Part shown: positions 24,863-33,131 of the stretch, one piece after another | Layout: each line of letters opens with the position of its first letter | Numbering within the stretch: the stretch's first letter is position 1 | Notes under the pieces: generated by a model | What the model saw: only the letters and a program-made list of their open reading frames with translations | Databases searched by the model: none | Told to the model about the DNA's origin: nothing | NCBI GenBank assembly: GCA_026004935.1 | Contig: BPKC01000001.1 | Coordinates: forward strand, 2,181,381 to 2,245,380 | Length of the DNA stretch: 64,000 bases | Direction of reading: 5' to 3' | Origin: Rhodothalassiaceae bacterium | Lineage (GTDB): Bacteria; Pseudomonadota; Alphaproteobacteria; Sphingomonadales; Rhodothalassiaceae | Position numbers and translations under genes: made by a program

Positions 24863-25112
24863 TCACCAGCGCCGGTAACAGTAGATGTACCCATCGTCCC
24901 ACCCGCGCTGGTATTCTTCATCGTGCGCTCGGATTGACGGCGTGATCGCCGCTGGCACATCCATGCCGCCACCCCTCCAGGTAGCTGTCGGTGCCGCTGA
25001 CCTTCGCCTTCTTCGCGATCAGTCCGTAATATTCGCGCTCGGCGGCACCGGCACACCCGGCAAGTGCTGAAAGCACCAGGAGGCCCGCGACGGCGATTCG
25101 GCGATGGATCAT
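24863..25112 (-). pseudogene. Small phage lipoprotein, apparently frameshifted
   Basis: The frame opens MIHRRIAVAGLLVLSALAGC, a lipoprotein signal with a lipobox Cys, and runs through REYYGLIAKKAKVSG and SYLEGWRHGCASGDHAVNPSA to a stop at 24918. Directly after, the next frame reads HDEEYQRGWDDGYIYCYRRW and stops at 24863. The GWxxG...GWDDGYxYC repeat suggests these are two parts of one protein split by a single-base change near 24925, this time not in a homopolymer. The alternative is that the short form is the natural protein. Role unknown. Confidence 0.45.
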
Positions 25113-25248
25113 GCTTCATTCTCCCTCCGGTGCACTCCTATGGTGCGATACAACCGCCGGTCAAGTGCCTCTCTCGCGGCCTCAGGCGGCCGCTCATGGC
25201 CGATGCGTGTCTTCTGGTGTTCCCCCCGAAAAAATTCTTCAAACGATT

Positions 25249-25264
25249 TTTAAACGGGTTTAAA
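25249..25264. promoter_or_regulatory. AT-rich perfect palindrome upstream of the lipoprotein gene
   Basis: TTTAAAC GG GTTTAAA lies in the 188-bp gap between the gpG-like gene and the lipoprotein gene, within an AT-rich stretch unusual for this genome. It may be an operator or part of a late promoter. No -35/-10 pair is convincing. Confidence 0.3.
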
Positions 25265-25300
25265 TGGGGTCTGCGTCAATGTTTCGCGTCCGGATGCGGC

Positions 25301-25837
25301 TCACCGCGCGGCCGCGGCGATATGCCGCGCGATGATCCGCACCACCAGCGTCCGGTCGCGATCGTCGAGACCGAGGAAGGGCCGCGGCGGGATGTCGCCC
25401 CAGGGGATCGGTGCGCCATGGCGCGTGCGCCCGAAGGCGCCCTTGCGGGCGCCGAACTGCTGCACGGCCGAGTAGACGAGGCTCGATCCAATCTCGACCT
25501 CCCGAGCGGAGGCCGCATGATGGATCTCCGATGACAGTCTCTTCGTCTCGCCGATGAGAGGCCGTTTCGACGCGGCCAGCCTCGCGCCGCGGCGCGTCAG
25601 CACGCCGTCACGCCGGCGCGCGCCGCGGAAGCGCGAGAGGAAGCGCGCCACCGTCACCGGGCTGTTCGGCACCCACGGCCGCCCGTCCGGACCGCGGCCG
25701 GCGGCGAAGCGCCGGCGCGTCGTCTCGGCCAGCGCCTCGCCGATCGCCTCCATCGCCGGCCGCGGAGCCGCGACGGCCGCCTGCAAGCGCCGCAGCGCGG
25801 CGATCACCGCTTCGTCCTCGACCTCGATGCGGATCAC
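25301..25837 (-). CDS. Virion morphogenesis protein, Mu gpG-like
   Basis: This 178-residue protein has the phage virion morphogenesis family pattern: FAAGRGPDGRPWVPNSPVT near residue 50, SLVYSAVQQFGARKGAFGRTRHG, then IPPRPFLGLDDRD at the C-terminus. Its position after MuF is the same as in Mu. It is probably a tail-completion or head-tail joining factor. It is intact. Confidence 0.75.
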   Translation of the reverse strand: MIRIEVEDEAVIAALRRLQAAVAAPRPAMEAIGEALAETTRRRFAAGRGPDGRPWVPNSPVTVARFLSRFRGARRRDGVLTRRGARLAASKRPLIGETKRLSSEIHHAASAREVEIGSSLVYSAVQQFGARKGAFGRTRHGAPIPWGDIPPRPFLGLDDRDRTLVVRIIARHIAAAAR

Positions 25838-26031
25838 CGGCGCAGCTCCTCCGCGATGCGCAGCAGCGCTTCCGCCTCCTCCAGCGCCGCCGCCAGCCCG
25901 CCGTCGTCAGGTGCCGACCCGGCCTCGCGACGCAGTGCGTCGCGCCAGGCGCGGATCTCGCCGACGGACGAGGACGGGCGCACGGGCGGATCCACCAGCG
26001 TCCAGCGCCGCCATCGCGTCAGGCCGTCCAT
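25834..26031 (-). CDS. Small hypothetical phage protein, 65 residues
   Basis: The protein starts MDGLTRWRRWTLVDPPVRPS and ends in a Leu/Glu/Ala helix (LEEAEALLRIAEELRR). The start overlaps the MuF stop and the end overlaps the gpG-like start by 4 bp, so it fits the operon exactly. No family recognised. Confidence 0.5.
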   Translation of the reverse strand: MDGLTRWRRWTLVDPPVRPSSSVGEIRAWRDALRREAGSAPDDGGLAAALEEAEALLRIAEELRR

Positions 26032-27337
26032 CACCGCAGGGTCTCCACAATCGCCGCGGCCACTTCGTCCACCCAGGCGGGCGGGATGGCCATGCCGTAC
26101 ACAGTATAGGCGATGAGGCCGGCGCGGGCCAGTCCCAGGTTGATCGCATGCTGCTCCCAGCGAGTCAGCTCCGCTTCCGGCACGCGGCCCTCGAGCCGGA
26201 CCAGCACCGCCAGAGCCGCGCGCATGGCTTTCGTCCACGCATCTTCGAGTTGGGCCGCATCCAGCACGCGCGCGGCATATCGCGTGCCGTCATGCCCGAC
26301 TGCGATCACGCGCGCCAGCCCCGCCGTCGCCGCCATCCTGAGGTCCTGGAACGAAAGAGAGGTCGAGCCGGGATGGTTGTGCACCGCGACGATGCCGGGC
26401 GCCAGTTCCGAGGGGGTCACGGTCACCCGGCGCGTCCCGCCGGCGCGCCACAGTACGCGCTCTCCGCGCTCGTCGACGAGAGCGAGATATTCGGTCTCGT
26501 CGGCCGCCGCGCGCCCGGCCGCCAGCACGTCGGCCTCGGCCTCCCGCACCGCCTGCCAGACGGCCCGGCCCGCCGCCAGATCCGCAAGGAGGGCGGAGCC
26601 GATCTGATCCGGCATCCGTCTCGCGCGGGCCGTGATGCGCTGCACCAGATCGGCTCGCGAGGCGCCGGGCTGATAGTCCCAGCCCTCGTCGATGCCGACT
26701 GGCGCGCCGGTGCGCGGATCGATCCGCCGCCAGGCGGGGTCGATCGGTTTGTCGGGATCGCCGCCCAGCGCCCGGGCATCCTCCGGCCGTTCGAGGCCCA
26801 CGACGCGGCATTTGCACCCCCAGCCATTGGGGGGTAGTGGCTCTGCCACCACGGATGGTCGGCCGGCAGCACCAGCCCGTCCCAGGCCAGATGCAGCGGG
26901 CGCGGATGCAGGACGCTGTCCGAGTGCTTGTACATCCACCAGCCGAGGCCGCCGGCCTTCAGCTGCGCCAGCCGCCCGGCCGCATAGCTGGTGGCGGCGT
27001 TGGTGCCGTAGATCACGCGCGTGCGCCAGTTGCGCTCGCCGCGGTAGTCCCAGCCGTGGCGGGCGACGATCTCGTCGAAGCGCCTCCGGAAGCTCTCGAT
27101 TCCCTCGCCGTCGGCGATCGCGGCATCCACCGCGGCCGCAAGATCGGCGAGCAGCTCGGCCTTCATCGCGCCGGCCACGACGAAGGCCCTGTCATGCGCC
27201 TCGCGCATCAGGTCGCGCCAGGTCTCCGTCGGAATCCGCCGCCGCATCTTCGCCCGCCAGAAGGCGAGCTGCTCCGGGAACGGCCGGCGGAAGACGCCGG
27301 CGATCTCCGGATCACGCGCCGCCGTCGGCCCCGCCAT
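26031..27337 (-). pseudogene. MuF head morphogenesis protein (Mu gp30-like) with JAMM-like domain, frameshifted
   Basis: The N-terminal frame (27337 leftward) has the MuF fold: FRRPFPEQLAFWRAK, FDEIVARHGWDYRG, WRTRVIYGTNAATSYAAGR and HPWWQSHYPP. The expected continuation NGWGCKCRVVGLERPED lies in another frame, requiring one extra base at the G6 run 26829-26834. The C-terminal part (to 26031) adds a domain with EYLALVDERGERVL and VHNHPGSTSLSFQD, resembling a RadC/JAMM metallopeptidase site with a loop one residue shorter than the classical spacing. MuF is a minor head protein. The extra domain is unusual and may be injected or act on host proteins. The break may be real or a sequencing error. 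Confidence 0.72.
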
Positions 27338-28809
27338 CGCCGCTCTCCCGGATCAGGTCGTATCGGCCGACGATCTCGGCGGTGGCGAACGCCATCGCCA
27401 GCAGGTCCGCCAGCTGCTCGGTCGGCAGATCCCGATACGCGGCGGCGATGCGCCGCTGGAGGTCCTCCATGGACGCGGCCGCGTCCACCATCGCCCGCAG
27501 CGGTGCGAACAGCGCATCCAGCGCCGGCACCGCTTGCTCCATGAGCGCCTCCGTGATCGGCTCGACCGGGGTCACGTCCTCGCCCGCCGATTCCGCGGCG
27601 CGCTCGGCCGCCTGCACGCTGTCAGGGCCGGCGGCGGCCGTCCGCGCATCCGGCGTAGCACCCGTGCGTCGCTCGTACCCCTCGCCATAGATCCGCCGCA
27701 CCGCATCCGCGCTGAGCGCCCAGCCCATGGCATACAGCCGCTGATCGCGCTCCGCGCGGCGGTCCAGATCGTCCGGATAGTCCAGATCCCGCCAGACCTG
27801 CGGATATGCGGCACCCGGCAGCACCAGATCGATCAGCCAGCGCACCCATGTGCGGTTGGCCGCGCCGCAGACGAGGTCGGCGTCCGCCTGCACGATGTCG
27901 CGGCGCACCTCGTAGTGCACCTGCGCCTGGGCACGTGAGGACCCGTCCTCGGTCGTCATCGTCTGGCCCAGGATCACCTTGGCGATCGCACGATCCCAGT
28001 AGCCCAGGAACTCCGCGTATGTCGCGGTGCCGGACCGCGTCGCCTCCAGCAGCGTCACATCCATGTCCTTCGGCAGTGCGACGCCGGCGTCGGTCTGCAC
28101 AGCGCGCAGGGCCTCGAGCAGCGGCGAGACCTGCTCGTCGGACGTCGTGGCGGGGTCGAAGCGGCCCAGCGCCGTCGGTGAGCCGAACTTCTCCAAGTAT
28201 ACCGACCAGAACCGCGCACCGTGCCGCTTGAACCACACGGGCCAGTACAGACTATGGGCGAGTCCCCGCCCATAGAGCATCTCGTGATGCGCACCGCCCG
28301 ATCGCAGCACCCAGAACTTGCGCGCCGGCAGCTCTTCGCCCTCCGGACGGGCGAAGGTGCGCAGCACCAGCCGGCCGTCGGAACGGAACGCGAACCGCTG
28401 CGGGTCGCGCGGGCGGATGTCGGCCAGTACCAGGCCGCCGCCTTCGGCCTTCCAGATGAGCTCGGCGACAGCCCAGCCGTAGAAGACGGCGTGCAGCATC
28501 TGGTCGGTCACGCGATCCCAGTCGATCCGGTCCAGGGTGGCGCGCAGCAGGTCGGCGGCCCGCCGGTCGATGCGGCGATCTCCGCCCGGGGATCACCTCC
28601 CACGGCCGGCTCACAACCGCCAGGCGGCGCTGCGCGAAACAGGCGGCCACCTGATCGTCGCGCAGAATCTCCTGGTATCCGGCCCATCCGCGCACGGCGA
28701 GCACCTCGTCGCGCGGCGGCACCCATGGCAGAGCGTCCAGATACCCCTGCGTGATGTCCCGCCCGTCGCGGGTGGTTGCGATCTCGCGCGTCAGATCCGC
28801 CTTCGCCAT
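27312..28809 (-). pseudogene. Portal protein, Mu gp29-like (DUF935), frameshifted
   Basis: The first frame from 28809 reads MAKADLTREIATTRDGRDI and on to FAQRRLAVVSRPWEVIP, then loses sense. Removing one base in the CCC/GGGG run at 28585-28591 restores GGDRRIDRRAADLLRATLDR and joins the long second frame. That frame has HAVFYGWAVAELIWKAEGG, PRDPQRFAFRSDGRLVL, KFGSPTALGRFD and IAKVILGQTMTTEDGSSRAQAQVH, all DUF935 signatures. The rest is complete to the stop at 27312. Without frameshift suppression no full portal is made. The GTA portal at 320 is from another family. Confidence 0.75.
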
Positions 28810-28810
28810 C

Positions 28811-30167
28811 TCACCACTCCCGCCTGACGCTGCCCCATCCGGCCGCCGTCACGGAGGTGTCGGCCAGCAACCCGGTCGCGCTCGTGCCCGCGCTGCGCCA
28901 GGCGCCATGGTCCACTGACCGGTCGGCCGCCGCCCCGCAGGCGAGTGCCAGCGCCCAGAACCGGTCGGCGTGGCCCGCCGCCGCGCGCGCGGCCACCAGC
29001 CGCGGGGCCCCGGTCGGCCCCGTCTCGCGCCTGACGCTGTGCAGATCGTCGCGCAGCTCCGGATTCCGCGGCAGCAGCAGGCGCCGGTCCTCGATCCGCT
29101 GGCGCAGGGGCCGTCGCCAGATCGAGCCGGCGCGGCGGCGTGAACAGGACACCCTCGACCCTGAGCTGACCGTGGCGCCGGCGCGCCTCCTCCACCACCA
29201 TCTCGCCCATGCCGGTCTGATCCAGTGCCGCGCGCACCACCCGGTACTGCCGCATCACGCGGTCGAGTGCGAAGAGCTGCCCGGCGAAGCTCTCGCCACG
29301 CATCTCCACGAGCTCGCGCAACACCAGGACGCCCCCCATATCCTCCGCCACGGCGATCACCGTCAGATCGCCGCGGGCTGCGATGTCCATCCCGACATAT
29401 GCGGGGCCGCCCTGGTAGAGATGCGGCAGACCGGCGCGCTCGTCCTCGCAGGCGATGATCAGATCATAGGGCAGCCAGGCGCTCGCCCCCTCGATGAAGG
29501 CGCACTCGAACTCCTGGGCCCAGGCCACGGGGTCGACGAGCGCCCACCTGAGCTCCTCGATGTCGCGATCGAGGCCGGCGGCGACGGCATCCTGGATGGT
29601 CACGGTATAGCGATGGCCGCTGAACGGCATCGCCGGATCCGTCATGATCTGATGGAACATGTCGCCGACGCCGGCCGGCGTCGAGATCACGCGCACCCGG
29701 CGGTCCGGCCGCGAGACGATGGGCAGCACCGCCTGCCAGATCGCCCGGTTGTCCCTGTGATGCGCGAATTCGTCGAGGATCAGATTGTCGCTCATCCCGC
29801 GCGCCGTCTCGGGCCGCGCAGCGACGGCGCGGATGTAGCTGCCGCCCGGCAGCCGCACGACGTGCGCCGGCTCGTCCGCCTCCAGCGGCTCATCCAGGGC
29901 CTCGAATGCCGCCCGAAACGCCCGCAAATGCCGTTTGACACCGTTTTCCATCGCATCCAGCGCACGGTCGCGCGAGACCGACATGATCGTCCACGGGCTC
30001 ACCCGCCCGGCCGCCTCCGCCTCCAGCACGTCGATCACGGCCTCCAAGGTCGTCGTGAATGTCTTGCCGGTCTGGCGCGCCCAGCACGCCGCCTTCCACT
30101 TGTGGGCGTCCGCCAGATACCGGCGCTGATACTCCAGCAGCACGGGCATGGGCGCCGCGTCAGCCAT
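28811..30167 (-). pseudogene. Large terminase subunit, Mu gp28-like, frameshifted
   Basis: The start at 30165-30167 (MADAAPMPVLLEYQRRYLAD) overlaps the small terminase stop. The ATPase part has WARQTGKTFTTTLEAV (Walker A-like), NLILDEFAHH (Walker B) and RVISTPAG. The nuclease part has AYVGMDIAARGDLTVIAV and ALDQTGMGEMVVEEA. After RRLDLATA the frame becomes Arg/Gly-rich nonsense. Removing one base from the G4 run at 29107-29110 gives LRQRIEDRRLLLPRNPELRDDLHSV and HADRFWALALAC, the normal terminase end, stopping at 28811. The break removes about the last 110 residues, including nuclease elements. Confidence 0.78.
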
Positions 30168-30687
30168 AGAGCGCCTCCCTGACGGTCCGCAGGGTTTCCG
30201 CATCCAGCCGCTTGCGTCCGCGTGCCGCGCGCCGCTCCAGCTCGTCGAGACGCCGGCGGACCTCGTCCTGCCAGCGCCGCTGGCTGATCGAGGCGCGGCT
30301 CGCCTCGGCGATCGCACGGGCCGCCTGCGACAGCAGCTTCACCCGCCCGGCCTGGTCCGTGGTCTCTTCGGCCTCGCCGAGCGCGACGAGCGCCTCGAAC
30401 AGCTCGGATTGGACCAGCGAGATCACGGCCTGCGAGCGCAGATCCTCGTCGTCCGGCGCGGCCTCGGCTATCAGCCGCGCGGCCTCGGTGCTGGCGCGGA
30501 TCGCCTCCAGCTTGCGCTGCAGGCGCCGGCCGTAGCGGTGCACGGACGCGTGCGAGATGTCGACGCCGGTCCTCTGACGGATGAGGGCGGCGAGCTCCTG
30601 ATAGCCGCGCCAGCCGCGCTCGATGAGCGCCCGGTCGATCCAGCGCCGCACCTCCGGCGGCATCGCCTCGATCTTGGACCGGCCCAT
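30160..30687 (-). CDS. Small terminase subunit, Mu gp27-like (DUF3486)
   Basis: This 175-residue protein starts MGRSKIEAMPPEVRRWIDRA, followed by LALIRQRTGVDISHASVHRYGR-like helix-turn-helix sequence and a helical C-terminus. DUF3486 proteins recognise DNA for packaging with the gp28-type large subunit, whose gene overlaps here. Earlier Met codons in the frame precede Arg-rich nonsense, so I chose the MGRSKIE start. It is intact. Confidence 0.8.
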   Translation of the reverse strand: MGRSKIEAMPPEVRRWIDRALIERGWRGYQELAALIRQRTGVDISHASVHRYGRRLQRKLEAIRASTEAARLIAEAAPDDEDLRSQAVISLVQSELFEALVALGEAEETTDQAGRVKLLSQAARAIAEASRASISQRRWQDEVRRRLDELERRAARGRKRLDAETLRTVREALYG

Positions 30688-30697
30688 GCCCTGGCCC

Positions 30698-31006
30698 TCA
30701 CCACTGCGGCGGGCGTGCGATGCCGGCCGGCGCGGGCGCGCGGTATTCCACGACATCCTCGCCCGCCGGCATGATCTCCGCATGCCAGAGCGGCGCATCC
30801 TGGCGGATCGTCACGAGTCCGCGGCCGGCGAGAGACTTCAGCTCGCGGCGCACCTGATCGGGCGTGACGCGCAGTGGGATGTCCTGAGCCGTGCGCAGCA
30901 GCACGTACTCGCTCGTGCCGTAGGGCCGCGCGTGCCACAGCGCCAGCAGCAGCACCCATCTGAGCGTCTCGCGTTCCGCACGCGCCATGTCAATCGGATG
31001 CGACAT
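30698..31006 (-). CDS. Mu-like phage small protein, VpaChn25_0724-type
   Basis: This 102-residue protein starts MSHPIDMARAERETLRWVLL and has a winged-helix-like pattern (LRVTPDQVRRELKSLAGRGLVTIR). Proteins of this size and look lie just upstream of small terminase in many Mu-like phages. Function unknown. It overlaps the membrane coiled-coil gene by 17 bp. Confidence 0.62.
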   Translation of the reverse strand: MSHPIDMARAERETLRWVLLLALWHARPYGTSEYVLLRTAQDIPLRVTPDQVRRELKSLAGRGLVTIRQDAPLWHAEIMPAGEDVVEYRAPAPAGIARPPQW

Positions 31007-31292
31007 GCCGGTTCCCCATCATCAGCTCATAGAGGCGATCGAGCTTCGCGTTGATCGCCGTATACTCCCTGATACTGTCCTCGCGGCGCTGGTAGTACAT
31101 CGGCAGCTCCGCGCGCAGCCGGTCCAGCTCCGCGCGCAGCGCCCGCGCGTCCGCCAGATCGGCCTCGATCCGGCCGAAGCGCTCGTCCAGCTCGCGCATG
31201 AGCCGCGCCAGCAGCGCCCGGACCAGCCACACGGCCCCGCCGGCGATCGCGCCGACGATGCTGATCACGAGCGCCCCGGCATCGAGCGTCAT
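30990..31292 (-). CDS. Membrane-anchored coiled-coil protein (DUF2730-like)
   Basis: This 100-residue protein has one N-terminal membrane helix (ALVISIVGAIAGGAVWLVRALL) and a long heptad-patterned coil (ELDERFGRIEADLADARALRAELDRLRAEL). It sits next to the holin and lysozyme, so it may be a spanin-like or holin-regulating lysis accessory. DUF2730 proteins at this position in Mu-like phages look the same. It starts 2 bp after the holin stop. Confidence 0.6.
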   Translation of the reverse strand: MTLDAGALVISIVGAIAGGAVWLVRALLARLMRELDERFGRIEADLADARALRAELDRLRAELPMYYQRREDSIREYTAINAKLDRLYELMMGNRHVASD

Positions 31293-31293
31293 C

Positions 31294-31692
31294 TCACTTC
31301 TCCCGCGCCACGCCGGCGCGCTTTTCGTAGGTGCGCAGCCCGGCCATGCCGAGCATGGCGAGCACGAGCTCCATCAGCCGGTCGCTTTCGACCTCGGGGA
31401 TCGGCGTGCCGGGCGCCCAGATCGCCACCGCCCATTCGGCCACATGCTGCCCCAGAAAGGCCCAGGCGATCGCCACCCCGCACACCCAGCCGATGAAGGG
31501 CCGCCAGCCGGCCACGTACAGGCTCTTGTGCGCCGCCTCCTGCTGGTTCACGGCGATCTGCGCCATGTCCAGCTGGAACAGCTGGCCCTGGATCTCGGCC
31601 TTGAGCTTGCGTTTGAGGTCCGTGTCGCCCACGAGGTCGTCGATGGGCTTGGCGATCGCCTGGATGATGTCGGAGATGACGGGGATGCCCAT
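31294..31692 (-). CDS. Holin, GTA_holin_3TM-like
   Basis: This 132-residue protein contains AHKSLYVAGWRPFIGWVCGVAIAWAFLGQHVAEW, the WRPF(I)GW hallmark of three-TM holins of GTA and alphaproteobacterial phages, then a second hydrophobic segment (LMELVLAMLGMAGLRTYEK). It forms membrane holes to release the endolysin encoded 3 bp upstream. It is intact. Confidence 0.78.
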   Translation of the reverse strand: MGIPVISDIIQAIAKPIDDLVGDTDLKRKLKAEIQGQLFQLDMAQIAVNQQEAAHKSLYVAGWRPFIGWVCGVAIAWAFLGQHVAEWAVAIWAPGTPIPEVESDRLMELVLAMLGMAGLRTYEKRAGVAREK

Positions 31693-31695
31693 GGT

Positions 31696-32295
31696 TCAGC
31701 TCCCGATGCGGGTTGCGATGGCGAGTGCCGCGGCCGCATCCACGGCCTCCTGCGGCAGCAGCGCGACAAGCCTGTTCTGCCAGCCGCGCGCGAAGACGCC
31801 CTGGGCGGGATCGGCCGCGATCAGCCGCTCGAGATCCAGCGCGCGCAGCAGCAGCAGGAGCGCCGCGGCCCGCGGGCCGAGCCGCGCGGCAAGCCGCCCG
31901 GCCGCGGCGATGGTGCGCGGGCCGATGATGCCGTCGATGCCGCCGACGTCGCCCACGGCTGCGGCCAGCAGCCGCTGCAGCAGCCGGATGGCGCGCACGC
32001 GACCCATGTGCACCGCCGCATCCAGCATCACCTCCTGAAGCGCGCTCGGCAGGCGGTCGATCCCGGGCTCCGCGAAGAAGCGGGCGCGATAGATCGCCCG
32101 CGCCTCGTCGGCCTCGAGCCGCGCGACCTCGTCAGGCCCCACCGGCCGGCCGCGCCAGGCGGACAGGGTCGCTCGGGTGATGCCGTATTTCGTGGGACCG
32201 CCCCGGTCCGCCGCATGCGCCACATAGCCGCCCTCGCGGGCGAGGAGGGCGTCGAGCATGTCGTCTACGCTGTTGCTGTCGGACGGCCGGCGCAT
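31696..32295 (-). CDS. Endolysin, glycoside hydrolase family 108
   Basis: This 199-residue N-acetylmuramidase has a GH108 domain with the catalytic Glu in AREGGYVAHAADRGGPTKYGIT (Glu21), a DEARAIYRARFF segment and LQEVMLDAAVHMGRVRAIRLLQ. A C-terminal peptidoglycan-binding-type part (GIDGIIGPRTIAAA) follows. It is the first gene of the late operon, followed by holin. Met13 is an alternative start. No signal peptide is seen, so export depends on the holin. It is intact. Confidence 0.82.
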   Translation of the reverse strand: MRRPSDSNSVDDMLDALLAREGGYVAHAADRGGPTKYGITRATLSAWRGRPVGPDEVARLEADEARAIYRARFFAEPGIDRLPSALQEVMLDAAVHMGRVRAIRLLQRLLAAAVGDVGGIDGIIGPRTIAAAGRLAARLGPRAAALLLLLRALDLERLIAADPAQGVFARGWQNRLVALLPQEAVDAAAALAIATRIGS

Positions 32296-32331
32296 GCACC
32301 GATGATAGCGCCGGGCCCGCCGCAGCCGTCA

Positions 32332-32349
32332 GGTGGACGGATGTCCACC
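32332..32349. promoter_or_regulatory. Palindrome at the head of the late operon
   Basis: GGTGGAC GGAT GTCCACC, with seven-base perfect arms, lies 37 bp upstream of the endolysin start, in the gap between the repressor region and the 25-kb late operon. I propose it as a binding site for the late activator. No activator gene remains in the window. Confidence 0.4.
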
Positions 32350-32380
32350 CATCGGAAGCGGCGCGCCCGGCCGGCGCCAT

Positions 32381-32446
32381 CTACTCCGGCGTCACCTCGA
32401 CCGTGATTCCACGCCCGGTGAGCCGGGTCAACGACTCGTCGATCAT
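32381..32446 (-). CDS. Possible 21-residue leader-like peptide after the repressor
   Basis: The frame reads MIDESLTRLTGRGITVEVTP and one more residue, and its ATG overlaps the repressor stop codon. The overlap suggests coupling. The short length makes chance possible. Confidence 0.25.
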   Translation of the reverse strand: MIDESLTRLTGRGITVEVTPE

Positions 32447-33066
32447 CACCGCACCGTCCGCCCCACCCACACCACGCGTCCGATGATCTCGGCCTCGCCG
32501 TCCTCTCCCAGCCGCACATCCATCGGCGGGTAGGCGGGATTGTCGCTGATCAGTCGCACACGCCGCCGACCCAGCGGCTGCACGCGCTTGGCCATCGCCA
32601 GGTCACCAATCCTGACGATATAGATGCCGTCCCGAGGCTCTTGGTGACGAGCCCTCATATCCACCAGGACGGCATCGCCATGGGATAAGGTTGGCTCCAT
32701 CGAATCACCGACGATACGGACGACGATTGCTTGATTCGGCGTGCCTACCTGCCGGCGCAACCAATCGGAACGGAACCCTAGCCAATCGACCACCTTTTCG
32801 CTGTCGATCAGTGCACCGCCGCCAGCCGCAGCCTCAACGTCTATCACAGGGACGCGGACAAGTCCCCCAGACCGAACGCCGGTAAGCACGTAATGGATAT
32901 CCACACCGGCCGACGCCAAGGACCTCAACGCATCCCCACCAGGAACGCGCCTCCCCAACTCATATCCTACCAATGTGGCCTTCGGAATGCCGGCAGCAGC
33001 CGCCAGCGCGGCCTGACTGAGACCCAGCCGTGTGCGTTCCTCCTTCAGGCGATCTCCCATTGTCAT
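32446..33066 (-). CDS. Phage repressor, HTH_XRE plus LexA-like S24 peptidase
   Basis: This 206-residue protein has an N-terminal helix-turn-helix (LKEERTRLGLSQAALAAAAGIPKATLVGYE) and a C-terminal S24 autoprotease. Ser122 lies in VGDSMEPT, Lys160 in MAKRV, and a candidate cleavage site in DVEAAAGGG near residue 81. It should keep the early promoter off and be cleaved through RecA during SOS. I chose MTMGDRL over an upstream Met because the latter lies in the operator. It is divergent from ner. It is intact. Confidence 0.85.
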   Translation of the reverse strand: MTMGDRLKEERTRLGLSQAALAAAAGIPKATLVGYELGRRVPGGDALRSLASAGVDIHYVLTGVRSGGLVRVPVIDVEAAAGGGALIDSEKVVDWLGFRSDWLRRQVGTPNQAIVVRIVGDSMEPTLSHGDAVLVDMRARHQEPRDGIYIVRIGDLAMAKRVQPLGRRRVRLISDNPAYPPMDVRLGEDGEAEIIGRVVWVGRTVR

Positions 33067-33095
33067 TTGAATGTCCAGAGTTCGCCAGTTGGCTG

Positions 33096-33124
33096 TTGAC
33101 AATATGCCAATCGGCATATATGCT
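33096..33124 (+). promoter_or_regulatory. Early promoter with embedded operator
   Basis: TTGACA (33096-33101), a 17-bp spacer and TATGCT (33119-33124) form a good sigma-70-type promoter 7 bp before the ner start. The spacer is itself the palindrome ATATGCC AATC GGCATAT (33102-33119). A repressor or Ner bound there would directly block RNA polymerase. Confidence 0.7.
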
Positions 33125-33131
33125 GTTGTCC

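Noticed and set aside
28791-29110. Arg/Gly-rich C-terminal extension of the terminase as a real domain
   Set aside because: The alternative frame over the same DNA gives the normal terminase C-terminus, so the extension is a frameshift product.
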